The position numbers and the translations under genes were made by a program. From assembly GCF_001724135.1 (NCBI RefSeq), contig NZ_MEDS01000003.1, positions 1 to 35,139 of the forward strand: DNA of 35,139 bases. The letters are read 5' to 3'. The stretch is from Comamonas sp. SCN 65-56. Lineage in GTDB: Bacteria; Pseudomonadota; Gammaproteobacteria; Burkholderiales; Burkholderiaceae_C. Every line of letters begins with the position of its first letter. Positions within the stretch are counted from its first letter, which is position 1. The notes under the pieces are model-generated. The model had not been told where the DNA came from and made no database searches. It worked only from the letters and a program-made list of their open reading frames with translations. Below, piece after piece: positions 9,379 to 17,656 of the stretch.

Positions 9379-10560
9379 TCAGGCGCGCTCGACGGCCATG
9401 GAAACACCCATGCCACCGCCGATGCACAGCGCAGCCAGGCCTTTTTTCGAGCCACGGCGCTGCATTTCGTGCAGCAGTGTCACCAGAATGCGGCAACCCG
9501 ACGCCCCGATGGGGTGGCCAATCGCAATCGCCCCGCCGTTGACATTGACCTTGCCCGGATCGACCGAAAGCTCCTTGTTCACGGCGCAGGCCTGCGCGGC
9601 AAAGGCTTCGTTGAGTTCGAACAAATCCACGTCGGCGACCTTCCAGCCGGTGCGCGAAAGCACCTTGCGCGAGGCCGGAACCGGCCCCATGCCCATGGTG
9701 GCCGGGTCGAGCCCGGTGATGCCATAGGCCGCGATGCGCGCCAACGGCGTGAGGCCGAGCGCCGCCGCCTTCTTCGCCGTCATCACCACCACCGCGGCCG
9801 CACCATCGTTGATGCCGGAGGCATTGCCAGCCGTCACCGTGCCCGCCTTGTCGAACGCCGGGCGCAGGTGCGCCAGCACATCCCCATTGGTCTTGCGGTT
9901 GATGAACTCATCGGCGCTGAAGACGATGGGATCACCCTTCTTCTGCGCCATGCTGACGGGCACGATTTCATCGATGAAGCGCCCGGCGTCCTGCGCCGCC
10001 GCAGCCTTTTGCTGGCTGGCCAGCGCCAGCGCGTCCTGCATTTCACGCGTGATGCCATGCGCCTTGGCGACGTTCTCCGCCGTGATGCCCATGTGGTACT
10101 GGTTGTATACGTCCCACAGGCCGTCGACGATCATGGTGTCCGTCATCTTCCAGTCGCCCATGCGCTGGCCGTTGCGCGAGCCATTGAGCACGTGGGGGGA
10201 CAGGCTCATGCTTTCCTGCCCGCCGGCAACGACAATCTCGCTGTCGCCCGTGGCCACTGCCTGGGCCGCGAGGATCACCGCCTTCAGCCCTGAACCGCAG
10301 ACGGCATTGATGGTGAGCGCCGGCGTTTCCTTGGCCACGCCCGCCTTCATCATGGCCTGGCGTGCCGGATTCTGGCCGCAGCCGGCTGCCAGCACCTGGC
10401 CCATGATGACTTCGCCGACCTGGTCCAGTCCCACCTTGGCACGCGCCAGCGCCTCCTTGATGACGATGGAGCCCAGCTCCGTTGCCGGCGTGTGCGCGAG
10501 CGCGCCGCCAAATTTGCCCACGGGCGTGCGGACGGCAGAAACTATGACGATGTCTTCCAT
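9379..10560 (-). CDS. phaA: Acetyl-CoA acetyltransferase (beta-ketothiolase, PhaA)
   Basis: Condenses two acetyl-CoA to acetoacetyl-CoA, the first PHB step; cytoplasmic homotetramer in known members. The 393-aa thiolase has nucleophile C88 in NAVCGSG, H349 in GHPIGASG and C379 in LCIGGGMG, plus NEAFAAQ, all as in the biosynthetic thiolase family. ATG 10560 is preferred: AAAGG lies six bases upstream, and the TTG at 10566 overlaps that site. It follows phaC after 68 bp with no terminator between, consistent with one transcript. Confidence 0.96.
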   Translation of the reverse strand: MEDIVIVSAVRTPVGKFGGALAHTPATELGSIVIKEALARAKVGLDQVGEVIMGQVLAAGCGQNPARQAMMKAGVAKETPALTINAVCGSGLKAVILAAQAVATGDSEIVVAGGQESMSLSPHVLNGSRNGQRMGDWKMTDTMIVDGLWDVYNQYHMGITAENVAKAHGITREMQDALALASQQKAAAAQDAGRFIDEIVPVSMAQKKGDPIVFSADEFINRKTNGDVLAHLRPAFDKAGTVTAGNASGINDGAAAVVVMTAKKAAALGLTPLARIAAYGITGLDPATMGMGPVPASRKVLSRTGWKVADVDLFELNEAFAAQACAVNKELSVDPGKVNVNGGAIAIGHPIGASGCRILVTLLHEMQRRGSKKGLAALCIGGGMGVSMAVERA

Positions 10561-10628
10561 GATCAACCTTTCACTTCAAAAAATCGGTGCTCGCCTGAAG
10601 TACCCGCAGGCGCCTTGACGGCTACAGC

Positions 10629-12356
10629 TTACGCCTTTTGCCGCACGTAGCTGCCTGGCGCTGCCTCCAGCGCCTTGAACCCGGGCGCGCGGCCATAGGT
10701 CTTGGGCGCGGCGATCTGCTTGCCCGCGTGGCCCTTGAGCCAGGCGGCCCAGTCGTCCCACCAGCTGCCCGGGTGCTCGGTGGCGCCGGCAATCCAGTCG
10801 TCGACCGCCGCCGGGAACTTGCCGTCTTCGCGCGTCCAGTGACTGCGCTTCTTCTTGGCGGGTGGATTGATCACGCCGGCAATATGCCCGGAAGCGCCCA
10901 TCACGAAACGCTTCTTGCCTGGCAGCACCTGGGTGGAGGCGTAGGCGCCGCCGATCGGCACGATGTGGTCTTCACGCGAGCCGTAGACATAGACCGGCAG
11001 CTTGACCTGGCGCAGATCAAGCTTCTCGCCGCAAACGGTGACGCCACCGGGCTGAACCAGCTTGTTCTCCAGGTAAAAATTGCGCAGGTACCAGGCGTAA
11101 TAGGGGCCCGGCAGGTTGGTGCTGTCGCAGTTCCAGTAGAGCAGATCGAACGCCGGCGGCGTTTCGCCCTTGAGGTAGTTGCCCACCACGTAGTTCCACA
11201 CCAGATCGTTGGGCCGCAGGAAGCTGAAGGTGGAGGCCAGATCCTGGCCCGCCATCAGGCCGCCTTGCCCCATCTGCATCTCGCGCAGGCGCACGAAGTT
11301 TTCGTCGATGAACACATCGAGGATGCCGGTCTCGGTGAAGTCGATCAGCGTGGTAAGGAAGGTGGCACTGGCCACCGAATCATCACCGCGCGCCGCCAGC
11401 ACCGCCAGGCCATTGGAGAGCATGGTGCCGCCGACGCAAAAGCCCAAGGTATTGATCTGCTTGGCGCCGGTGATTTCCTTGACGGTCGCGATGGCCTTGA
11501 TGATCGCGTCCTCGATGTAGTCGTCCCAGGTCTTGCCGGCGAGCGACATGTCGGGGTTGCGCCAGCTCACGACGAAGGTACGGTGACCCAGCGCGACAGC
11601 GTTGCGGATGAAGGAGTTGTCCGGCTGCAGGTCCAGGATGTAGTACTTGTTGATGCATGGCGGCACCATCAGGAACGGCTTCTCGTAAACCTTGGCGGTC
11701 AGCGGCTTGTATTCGATGAGCTGGAACAACTCGTTCTGGAACACCACCGCGCCTTCCGTGGTGGCGACGTTCTTGCCGACTTCAAACCGGCTTTCGTCGG
11801 TCATGGAGATGTGGCCCTGCTGGATGTCCTTGAGCAGATTGGCCATGCCCGCAGCCAGGCTCTCGCCGTTGGTTTCCAGCGCCTTCTTCTGCGCCTCGAC
11901 ATTGAACGCGAGGAAATTGCTCGGCGCGCTTGCCGCCAGGAATTGCTCCACGCTGAAGCGAATGCGCGCACGGGTTTTTTCATCCGCCTGCACCGCATCG
12001 GCCATGGCGTTCAAGGTGCGCGCCTGCAATTCGTAAGCGGCCACGCTGAACGCGGACAGCGGGTTCTTGCCCCATTCTTCCGCCGCAAACCGCCGATCGC
12101 TGCGCCCACCTGCATCGGCCGAGCTGCCCGCGCCCCAGCTCTGGTTCCACAGCGCATGCACGCCATCCAGGTATTGCTTTTGCAGCTGCGCCAGCCGCTC
12201 GGGCGAAAAACCGACCGCCTGCAGCGGCTGCATGCTGGTGGCGACCGCACCCACATCCACCGGTTTGAAGGCCTGCAGCAGCTGGCCCCAGGCGTCGGTC
12301 CACATCTGCTGCATCTTTTGCGCCGTGTCCTGCGCCTGCTTGGGATCGAAATTCAT
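10629..12356 (-). CDS. phaC: Class I polyhydroxyalkanoate synthase (PhaC)
   Basis: Polymerises (R)-3-hydroxyacyl-CoA to polyester on the granule surface. The 575-aa protein has the class I arrangement: a variable N-terminal third (1-190) and an alpha/beta-hydrolase domain with the lipase-like box GFCVGG (nucleophile C307), D463 in GSREDHIVP and H491 in GASGHIAG; also LLYWNCDSTNLPGP (405-418). The WWDDWAAWL motif is near the C-terminus. Length is close to the 589 residues of the Ralstonia enzyme, and there is no PhaE-like partner, so it is class I rather than III. ATG 12356 has GCGAGG upstream. It is the first gene of phaCAB and diverges from the small membrane gene at 12468 across a 111-bp gap in which no clear PhaR-type palindrome is visible. 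Confidence 0.97.
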   Translation of the reverse strand: MNFDPKQAQDTAQKMQQMWTDAWGQLLQAFKPVDVGAVATSMQPLQAVGFSPERLAQLQKQYLDGVHALWNQSWGAGSSADAGGRSDRRFAAEEWGKNPLSAFSVAAYELQARTLNAMADAVQADEKTRARIRFSVEQFLAASAPSNFLAFNVEAQKKALETNGESLAAGMANLLKDIQQGHISMTDESRFEVGKNVATTEGAVVFQNELFQLIEYKPLTAKVYEKPFLMVPPCINKYYILDLQPDNSFIRNAVALGHRTFVVSWRNPDMSLAGKTWDDYIEDAIIKAIATVKEITGAKQINTLGFCVGGTMLSNGLAVLAARGDDSVASATFLTTLIDFTETGILDVFIDENFVRLREMQMGQGGLMAGQDLASTFSFLRPNDLVWNYVVGNYLKGETPPAFDLLYWNCDSTNLPGPYYAWYLRNFYLENKLVQPGGVTVCGEKLDLRQVKLPVYVYGSREDHIVPIGGAYASTQVLPGKKRFVMGASGHIAGVINPPAKKKRSHWTREDGKFPAAVDDWIAGATEHPGSWWDDWAAWLKGHAGKQIAAPKTYGRAPGFKALEAAPGSYVRQKA

Positions 12357-12467
12357 GCAAGCCTCGCTTTCACTTCACGATTGGTTGGAGGGTCCCGCTA
12401 TTGTCGCCCATGCGTCAAGCCATGCACCAGCACAAGGGATGCCCCGTGGTGTGGCACGCTATCGGGT

Positions 12468-12803
12468 ATGTACCTGATTCTCATCGCCTGGATTTATGTC
12501 ACCTTGATGATGGCGGTGGCCGAGGCCGCGGCGCCCGGCGGTACGCTGGCGGGGGGCGCCATCACTCTGGTGTTCTACGGGCTGCTGCCGGCCGCGCTGA
12601 TCGGCTACATCCTTGGCACTCCAGCGCGCAAGCGCGCACGCCGCGCCAGGGATGAAGCGGCATCCCGGGAAGATGCACTGACGGCGGGTTCAGCCAACGA
12701 GCCAGATGCTGGCGGCCATGCGGCCGCTGGCGCCGAGACTAGAGGCATCGCGCCGGTGGGAGAAGAAGCGGGCCGGATTGGAGACCGTGCACCACCGCTC
12801 TGA
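12468..12803 (+). CDS. Small membrane protein of unknown function, 3' end overlapping pgeF
   Basis: A 111-aa product with two hydrophobic segments (about 2-20 and 29-50) and a basic stretch TPARKRARRARDEA, which puts the C-terminus in the cytoplasm by the positive-inside rule. The rest is a low-complexity Ala/Gly/Glu tail. The last 114 bases are antisense to the end of pgeF, so the tail (about residues 75-111) is dictated by pgeF codons. I recall similar short two-helix proteins next to pgeF and phaC in related bacteria but know no function. ATG 12468 is the first start giving the hydrophobic N-terminus; the very long frame upstream is antisense to phaC and not real. Confidence 0.65.
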   Translation: MYLILIAWIYVTLMMAVAEAAAPGGTLAGGAITLVFYGLLPAALIGYILGTPARKRARRARDEAASREDALTAGSANEPDAGGHAAAGAETRGIAPVGEEAGRIGDRAPPL

Positions 12804-13496
12804 ACCATCGTTGCCGTAGATCCGCGACACGCCTGCCGCCGCCAGCCGCCTGCGCGCCAGCGCAGTCAGATCGGCCAGGTACTTTCCCTCATTCCCCGAT
12901 GCCGCAAAGCAAGTGGCGGCGCCGGGGTCTGCCCGGGTGAAGGCCGCAAACACCTCGCTGCCCACCTCGAAAGCCGCCTTGCCTATGCACGGACCCAACC
13001 AGGCAATGACTTCTGTTTTGATAGCTTTTTGCGCTTGACTTTCAAGCCCAAAAGGCGAAAAACATTGCAAAGTTGCTTCCAGCACCCCCGCTGCCAGCCC
13101 GCGCCATCCGGCATGCGCCGCAGCCACGCGCGTGCCCGCCTTGTCGGTCAAGAGCACCGGCAGGCAATCGGCCACCAGCACCGTGCACGCCAAGCCAGCC
13201 GTGCGGCTGGTACAGCCATCGGCTTCGGCGTCATCGGGTGTGTCGTGATCGATAGCTAGCACCTGCGTGCCATGCACCTGACGCAAAAACACCGGCCGCA
13301 CATCGCCCTCTGCAGCCTGCAAGGCATGAGCGAACCGGGCGCGATTGGCGCGCACGGCGCCAGGCTCGTCCCCGACGTGGTCGCCCAGGTTGCAGCTGTC
13401 CCACGGGGCCACGCTGACCCCGCCGCTGCGCGTGCTGCACAGCGCTCGCACGCGCGCGGGGGCGGGCCAATCGGGGATGATCCAGTCGTGTGACAC
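12690..13496 (-). CDS. pgeF: Peptidoglycan editing factor PgeF (YfiH/laccase-domain family)
   Basis: Zinc-dependent enzyme of the multicopper-polyphenol-oxidase-like family; PgeF in E. coli prevents wrong amino acids entering the peptidoglycan stem, and relatives act on purine nucleosides. The 268-aa protein has TRSGGVS, NLGDHVGD, RQVHGTQV (H75), VADCLPVLL (C111) and AAHAGWRGLA (H128), the three metal ligands, then AWLGPCIG and a C-terminal RFFSHRRD. The GTG at 13496 gives MSHDWIIPDW, matching where homologues begin; the longer frame from ATG 13559 would overlap the divergent hydrolase start and adds cysteine-rich sequence not typical of the family. Residues 145-161 look like an insertion before AWLGP and coincide with an interspersed repeat. 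The 3' end overlaps the gene at 12468. Confidence 0.88.
   Translation of the reverse strand: MSHDWIIPDWPAPARVRALCSTRSGGVSVAPWDSCNLGDHVGDEPGAVRANRARFAHALQAAEGDVRPVFLRQVHGTQVLAIDHDTPDDAEADGCTSRTAGLACTVLVADCLPVLLTDKAGTRVAAAHAGWRGLAAGVLEATLQCFSPFGLESQAQKAIKTEVIAWLGPCIGKAAFEVGSEVFAAFTRADPGAATCFAASGNEGKYLADLTALARRRLAAAGVSRIYGNDGSERWCTVSNPARFFSHRRDASSLGASGRMAASIWLVG
13015..13062 (+). repeat. Interspersed palindromic repeat, copy inside pgeF
   Basis: GTTTTGATAGCT starts at 13015, followed by GCGCTTG (13031-13037), a 5-nt spacer, CAAGC (13043-13047) and AGGCGAAAAA. This is the same order of blocks (AAAA or TTTTG, ATAGCT, GCGCTTG, spacer, CAAGC, GGC/GCC) as the copies at 21559, 33201 and 16624. It lies in frame in pgeF and encodes residues 145-161, a loop absent from homologues I recall. 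Confidence 0.5.
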
Positions 13497-13557
13497 CGCG
13501 CAAGGATACCCGTCGTGGCACACTGCGCGTCTTGAACCCGCAGCACAAAACACACGC

Positions 13558-14253
13558 ATGTCCTACGTTCTCCCCCCTGCAGATCCAGTCAGCATCTCCA
13601 TCTGCGGTTCGGACCAGCGCTTCGCGGTGCACCGCATTTACTGCGTGGGGCGCAATTACGCCGAGCACGCCAGGGAAATGGGCGGCACCGGGCGCGAGGC
13701 ACCGTTTTTCTTCATGAAACCGGCCGACGCCGTGGTGCCCGCAGCAGCCGGGCAAACCGCAGCCGTGCCCTACCCCAGCCTCACGAGCAACTACCACCAC
13801 GAACTTGAGCTGGTGGTGGCGATAGGACAAGGCGGTGTCGATATCGCCGTGGAGAGCGCGCTCAGGCATGTCTGGGGTTATGCCGTCGGCCTGGACATGA
13901 CGCGGCGCGACCTGCAGACCGAAGCCAAGCAGAAGGGCCGCCCCTGGAGCATTGCCAAGGGCTTTGACGCCAGCGCACCGATGGGCCCGATCACGCCTGC
14001 CGCGCACGCTGCGGGCATCGCCCAAGCGGGCATCGTGCTGACCGTCAACGGCAGCGAGAGGCAAAAGAGCACCATCGCCGACATGATCTGGAGCGTGCCC
14101 GAAATCATCGCGCACCTCTCGCGCGCATGGCGGCTGGAGCCGGGCGACCTGATTTTCACCGGCACGCCTGCCGGGGTGGGCGCCGTGGTGCGCGGCGATC
14201 GGATGGTCGGCCATATCGATGGGCTTGAGTCACTGCAGGTCAAAGTCGTCTGA
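13558..14253 (+). CDS. Fumarylacetoacetate hydrolase family protein (acylpyruvate hydrolase type)
   Basis: A 231-aa single-domain FAH-family enzyme like YcgM/FAHD1, whose members cleave acylpyruvates such as fumarylpyruvate or decarboxylate oxaloacetate. Visible features: the CVGRNYAEHAREMG segment (29-42), FFMKPADAVV (51-60), the divalent-metal ligands E82 and E84 in HHELELVV with D113 in GLDMTRRD, WSIAKGFDASAP (130-141) and GDLIFTGTPAGVG near the end. Fumarylpyruvate hydrolase (gentisate pathway) is possible, but no other aromatic catabolism gene is near, so the substrate stays open. ATG 13558 sits 61 bp from the divergent pgeF start. The Nudix gene follows after 18 bp. Confidence 0.88.
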   Translation: MSYVLPPADPVSISICGSDQRFAVHRIYCVGRNYAEHAREMGGTGREAPFFFMKPADAVVPAAAGQTAAVPYPSLTSNYHHELELVVAIGQGGVDIAVESALRHVWGYAVGLDMTRRDLQTEAKQKGRPWSIAKGFDASAPMGPITPAAHAAGIAQAGIVLTVNGSERQKSTIADMIWSVPEIIAHLSRAWRLEPGDLIFTGTPAGVGAVVRGDRMVGHIDGLESLQVKVV

Positions 14254-14271
14254 GAGCGTGAAAGCCCCTTC

Positions 14272-14820
14272 ATGTTTCCACGCCGCCCCATCAAGCATTG
14301 CCGCGAATGCGGCGCCCCCGTCGTCTATCGCATTCCCGATGATGGCGACACGCATACGCGCGCCGTCTGCACGCGGTGCAACACCATCCACTATGAAAAC
14401 CCCTTGATGGTGGTCGGCACCATCCCTGTGCTGGGCGATCGGGTGCTGCTGTGCAAACGCGCCATCGAACCGCGCCGCGGACTCTGGACCTTGCCCGCCG
14501 GGTTCATGGAATTGCAGGAGACCACCGCGCAAGGCGCCGCGCGTGAAACCGACGAGGAAGCGGGCGCCGACATCGCCATGGGGCCGCTGTTCACGCTGCT
14601 CAACGTCACCCACGTGGGCCAGGTGCATCTGTTTTACCGCGCCACGCTGCACAGCGAACACTTCAACCCCGGGGCCGAGACGCTGGAAGCCCGTCTTTTC
14701 ACGGAAGCCGAGATTCCCTGGGAGCAGATGGCGTTTCGCACCGTCAGCAAGACGCTGGAATGCTATTTCGCCGATCGCCGCGCAGGCAGCTTCGGCTTTC
14801 ACTGCATCGATATTTCCTGA
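14272..14820 (+). CDS. Nudix hydrolase with N-terminal zinc ribbon
   Basis: A 182-aa Nudix hydrolase. A zinc ribbon with C10, C13, C33 and C36 precedes the catalytic domain, and the Nudix box is complete: G77-x5-E83-x7-R91-E-T-D-E-E-A-G98. The ribbon plus Nudix layout resembles the second half of NudC-type NADH pyrophosphatases, but NudC's substrate-recognition SQPWPFPxS motif is missing, so the substrate is uncertain (a nucleoside diphosphate derivative). ATG 14272 follows the FAH gene by 18 bp, probably co-transcribed. The deacetylase gene starts 86 bp downstream. Confidence 0.88.
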   Translation: MFPRRPIKHCRECGAPVVYRIPDDGDTHTRAVCTRCNTIHYENPLMVVGTIPVLGDRVLLCKRAIEPRRGLWTLPAGFMELQETTAQGAARETDEEAGADIAMGPLFTLLNVTHVGQVHLFYRATLHSEHFNPGAETLEARLFTEAEIPWEQMAFRTVSKTLECYFADRRAGSFGFHCIDIS

Positions 14821-14906
14821 TTGCGCATGGCACGCGCGCCGGCTGCCGCGTCTTGGGCGGCCGCCGACCAGCGTGTCAGCCTGCCCGCCCGGTTGCCCTC
14901 TCCGTG

Positions 14907-15755
14907 ATGACACCCCAAGCTGAAACCCAGACCAAACCTTTGGTGCTGTGCGCCGACGACTACGCGCAAAGTGCCGGCATCAGCCAGGCCATTCAAGCGC
15001 TGGCGCAGGCCGGGCGGCTGAGTGCGACCAGCGCCATGGTGCTCTCGCCACGCTGGCCCGAGGATGCGGCCGCGCTGCAGGCGCTGCGGGGGCGCCTGGA
15101 CGTCGGGCTGCACCTGGACTGGACCAGCCCGTTCGCAGTGGCGGCAGGTCACGGCATGGGGCTGGGCGCGGCCATGCTGCGAGCGCTGGCCGGCGGCTTT
15201 GACCGCAGCCGGGCGCGCGACGCCATCGAGCGCCAGCTGGATCGGTTCGAGGCCCACTGGCATGCCGCCCCGGACCATGTCGACGGACACCAGCACGTGC
15301 AGCAGTTTGCCGGCATACGCGAGCCGCTGGTGGAGCTGCTGGCCAGGCGTTACGGCGCTCGCGGCCCTTGGCTGCGACTGTCGCGCACCCCGACGGGCAC
15401 CACCGACCTGAAAAGCCGCGTCATCGCCGCGATGGGCGCCAATCGGCTTGAAAAGATAGCTGCCACCGCAGGCGTGGCAAGCGCTGCAGCCTTGTCCGGC
15501 ATCTATGATTTCGATGGCGATCAGGCCCGCTATGCCGAACACATGGCCCACTGGCTGGAGCACTCGCCCGCTGCCTGCGTGCTGATGTGCCATCCCGGCA
15601 AGCCCGCGCCGGATGCCAGTGCCCCGCCCGATGCCATCGCCGCCGCGCGCGCCTGGGAGTGGGAGCACCTGCGCAGCAGCCGTTTTGCCGATCAGCTTGC
15701 CGCCAGCCGCGTCACGCTGGTGCGTGGCGGCCGCCTTTTTTGCCGCCTTTCCTGA
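14907..15755 (+). CDS. YdjC/ChbG/HpnK-family carbohydrate deacetylase (LgmC/NaxD-like)
   Basis: Metal-dependent deacetylase of the YdjC superfamily, 282 aa. Metal and catalytic motifs: LCADDYAQS (D17, D18), GLHLDW (H69), VDGHQHVQ (H128, H130) and LMCHPG near residue 230. Family members deacetylate chitobiose, hopanoid-linked GlcNAc or, in Francisella (NaxD) and Bordetella (LgmC), an N-acetyl-hexosamine on undecaprenyl phosphate before transfer to lipid A. The following gene is an ArnT-type transferase 14 bp downstream, and a GT2 and a GtrA gene converge on the pair, which favours the lipid A role. No hopanoid genes are present to support HpnK. GTG 14904 or ATG 14907 could start translation; no clear ribosome binding site is visible. 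Confidence 0.82.
   Translation: MTPQAETQTKPLVLCADDYAQSAGISQAIQALAQAGRLSATSAMVLSPRWPEDAAALQALRGRLDVGLHLDWTSPFAVAAGHGMGLGAAMLRALAGGFDRSRARDAIERQLDRFEAHWHAAPDHVDGHQHVQQFAGIREPLVELLARRYGARGPWLRLSRTPTGTTDLKSRVIAAMGANRLEKIAATAGVASAAALSGIYDFDGDQARYAEHMAHWLEHSPAACVLMCHPGKPAPDASAPPDAIAAARAWEWEHLRSSRFADQLAASRVTLVRGGRLFCRLS
15449..15491 (+). repeat. Possible degenerate repeat copy inside the deacetylase gene
   Basis: GAAAAGATAGCTGCC begins near 15450, followed after a gap by CAAGCGCTGCAGCC (15478-15491). The outer blocks match the copy at 21559 (AAAACCATAGCTGCC and AAGCG..ACAGCC), but the inner GCGCTTG arm is lost and the protein does not seem longer than relatives here. It may be a chance match. Confidence 0.25.
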
Positions 15756-15769
15756 CTATTGCCCTGCAC

Positions 15770-17359
15770 GTGACCTCCGCTTCATCGCCTGACCCAGGCC
15801 GCACCCTCTCCCTTCCGTTCTGGCGCTGGCTGTCGCTGCTGTTCGTGCTGCTGCTGGTGCTAGCCGCCCTGCGCCCACTGAGCGTGCCGGACGAAGGCCG
15901 CTACGCCGAAATCAGCCGCTGGATGCTGGTCTCGAGCGACTGGCTGGTGCCGCGTCTGGATGGCCTGCCGTTTTTTCACAAACCACCGCTGATGCACTGG
16001 CTGCAGGCCAGTGCCATGGCAGCATTCGGCGTCACGCCCTGGACCGCCCGGCTGGTGCCGGCAAGCGCCGCGCTGCTGATGGTCTGCGGCCTGTACCTCG
16101 CCACCCAGCGCCTGGCAACGGCAGCCCTCGCGCGGCGCGCGGCGCTGATGCTGGCCGCCAGCGGCGTCTTCCTGATCGGCGGGCAGTACGTCAACCACGA
16201 CATGCTGGTAGCCGCCCTCATCGCCAGCACCATCTGGTGCTTCGCCCTGAGCCTGCTGCACGGCGAGCGCCCACATGCCCTGCTCGCCCGGGCCGGCTTT
16301 GTCTTCGGTGCGCTCGGTCTGCTGACCAAGGGGCTGATCGGCGTGGCGCTGCCCGGCCTGGTGCTGCTGGTGTGGATCACCTGGACGCGCCAATGGCGCA
16401 AGGTAGCGCGCCTGCCGTGGGTCAGCGGCCTGCTGCTTTTCGCCCTGCTGGCGCTGCCCTGGTTTGTGCTGGCGGGCGAGCGCTATCCAGGCCTGTGGAA
16501 CTACCTCTTCGGCGTGCAGCAGTTCGGGCGCTATACCGGCACCGTCTTCAACAACCGGCATGGCCACTGGTTTTATCCGGCGGTGTTGGCGGTAATGCTG
16601 CTGCCATGGACATTTTTTATTCCATTTTCAGCGCCAGCCCGCAAACAATCTGCGCCATCAGCTACTACGACCATAGCAAGCCAGGTCCGATCACTGTGCT
16701 GGATCTGGCTGCTGGCGATTCTGGTGTTTTTCTCCATCCCGGCGTCCAAGCTCGCGGGCTACATCCTGCCGGTGCTGCCGCCCCTGGCGCTGCTCGCCGC
16801 GCTCGGCTGGGAGCGTGTGATGGCAGGCCGCAGGCATGCGGAGCGCTGGTTTGCGCTGCTGGCACTGATTCCCGTGGGCGGCGTCTTGCTGCTGACCGTT
16901 GAAACCAATCTGAACCAGAGGCGGCTCAGTCTCGACGTGGCCACCACGCTTGCCGCCGAAAGACAGGCCGGCGAACCGGTCTACGCCTGCGGCGGCTATC
17001 CCTACGACCTGCCCTTTGTTGCCCGGCTGCAGCAGCCGGTCATCGTGGTGCAGAACTGGCCCAGCCTGCGCACCAGCGCCCGCGACAACTGGCAGCGGGA
17101 ACTCTTCGAGGCCGGTGACTTCGAGCCTGACGCGGCACGCGCCATCCTTCAAAAGCCCGGCCAGCTCCAAGCCGCAGCGCAGCACGGCGGCGCCTGGCTG
17201 GTAACGCCGGTGAACACCAGCGCGCCGCCCGGTTGGAAGAAAGTGCAGCAAGGCCGGGTGTGGAACCTGTACACCTCAGGCGCGAAAGGCCCAGTAACGG
17301 CTCAAGACGAAAGTCTGCCCCGCTGCTACGGCCATGGCGATGAACAGGGCAAGCCATGA
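15770..17359 (+). CDS. ArnT-type polyprenyl-phosphate-sugar: lipid A glycosyltransferase (LgmB-like)
   Basis: Inner-membrane GT-C enzyme of the GT83/GT39 group that moves an amino sugar from undecaprenyl phosphate to lipid A phosphate on the periplasmic side. The 529-aa protein has a first membrane helix at about 17-36 and then the catalytic loop VPDEGRYAEISRWML (D41, E42), followed by FFHKPPLMHW (K71), both diagnostic for ArnT; about a dozen helices and a soluble C-terminal part follow. Adding a positive amino sugar lowers the charge of lipid A and in relatives gives resistance to cationic peptides. GTG 15770, 14 bp after the deacetylase stop, is the likely start, without a clear ribosome binding site. 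Residues about 285-302 appear to be an inserted loop encoded by an interspersed repeat. The last 84 bases overlap the convergent GtrA gene. Confidence 0.85.
   Translation: MTSASSPDPGRTLSLPFWRWLSLLFVLLLVLAALRPLSVPDEGRYAEISRWMLVSSDWLVPRLDGLPFFHKPPLMHWLQASAMAAFGVTPWTARLVPASAALLMVCGLYLATQRLATAALARRAALMLAASGVFLIGGQYVNHDMLVAALIASTIWCFALSLLHGERPHALLARAGFVFGALGLLTKGLIGVALPGLVLLVWITWTRQWRKVARLPWVSGLLLFALLALPWFVLAGERYPGLWNYLFGVQQFGRYTGTVFNNRHGHWFYPAVLAVMLLPWTFFIPFSAPARKQSAPSATTTIASQVRSLCWIWLLAILVFFSIPASKLAGYILPVLPPLALLAALGWERVMAGRRHAERWFALLALIPVGGVLLLTVETNLNQRRLSLDVATTLAAERQAGEPVYACGGYPYDLPFVARLQQPVIVVQNWPSLRTSARDNWQRELFEAGDFEPDAARAILQKPGQLQAAAQHGGAWLVTPVNTSAPPGWKKVQQGRVWNLYTSGAKGPVTAQDESLPRCYGHGDEQGKP
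16624..16674 (-). repeat. Interspersed palindromic repeat, copy inside the ArnT-type gene
   Basis: Read on the minus strand: GTAGTAGCTGATGGCGC, a 10-nt spacer, then CGGGCTGGCGCTGAAAATGG. The blocks TAGTAGCT, TGGCGC and the closing GCGCTGAAAATGG match the copies at 33201 and 21559. The repeat is in frame on the opposite strand and encodes the Ser/Ala/Thr-rich stretch PFSAPARKQSAPSATTTIAS between two membrane helices. Confidence 0.5.
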
Positions 17360-17656
17360 TGGCCACCCCGCCCCGCGCAGCAACAACGCAAAGACGATCT
17401 CGTTGACCAAAAACCCGGCCAGGGCAGTGGTGGCAAAGCGCAGCAGACTCTGCCCCACGCCCGTCGCCGCGCCGCGAAAACTGAGCCAGCGGTGACCGGC
17501 AAAACTCACGAAAAACGCTACCGCGAAGCCCAGCGCATTGGCCAGTTCGGCCAGCATGGCGCGCTGCGCCAGCCAGAACACCGCCGCATGCGTGGCCGCT
17601 GCCGCGCCGCCCACGCCAATGAACCACAGGCCCTGGCTGGCCTGCCGCACCCTCAT
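17276..17656 (-). CDS. GtrA-family membrane protein (candidate lipid-linked sugar flippase)
   Basis: A 126-aa protein with four predicted membrane helices (about 10-30, 36-56, 70-92, 98-118) and the GtrA-family features FxxVGxxAAxTH near the start, FFVSFAGHRWLSFRG in the middle and SRYWAFRA at the end. GtrA proteins are thought to help move polyprenyl-phosphate sugars across the inner membrane. Its ATG overlaps the stop of the GT2 gene in a TCAT/ATGA arrangement (17653-17656), so the two are translationally coupled. Its 3' end overlaps the convergent ArnT-type gene by 84 bp. It could fill the role of the fourth gene (lgmD) of the Bordetella lipid A glucosamine locus. Confidence 0.85.
   Translation of the reverse strand: MRVRQASQGLWFIGVGGAAAATHAAVFWLAQRAMLAELANALGFAVAFFVSFAGHRWLSFRGAATGVGQSLLRFATTALAGFLVNEIVFALLLRGAGWPSWLALFIAMAVAAGQTFVLSRYWAFRA

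Noticed and set aside
10638-12467. Long plus-strand frame antisense to phaC
   Set aside because: Only its last part, from ATG 12468, leaves phaC and shows membrane segments; the rest is a shadow.
13497-13559. N-terminal extension of pgeF from ATG 13559
   Set aside because: Would overlap the divergent hydrolase start, adds atypical cysteine-rich residues and leaves no room for promoters.
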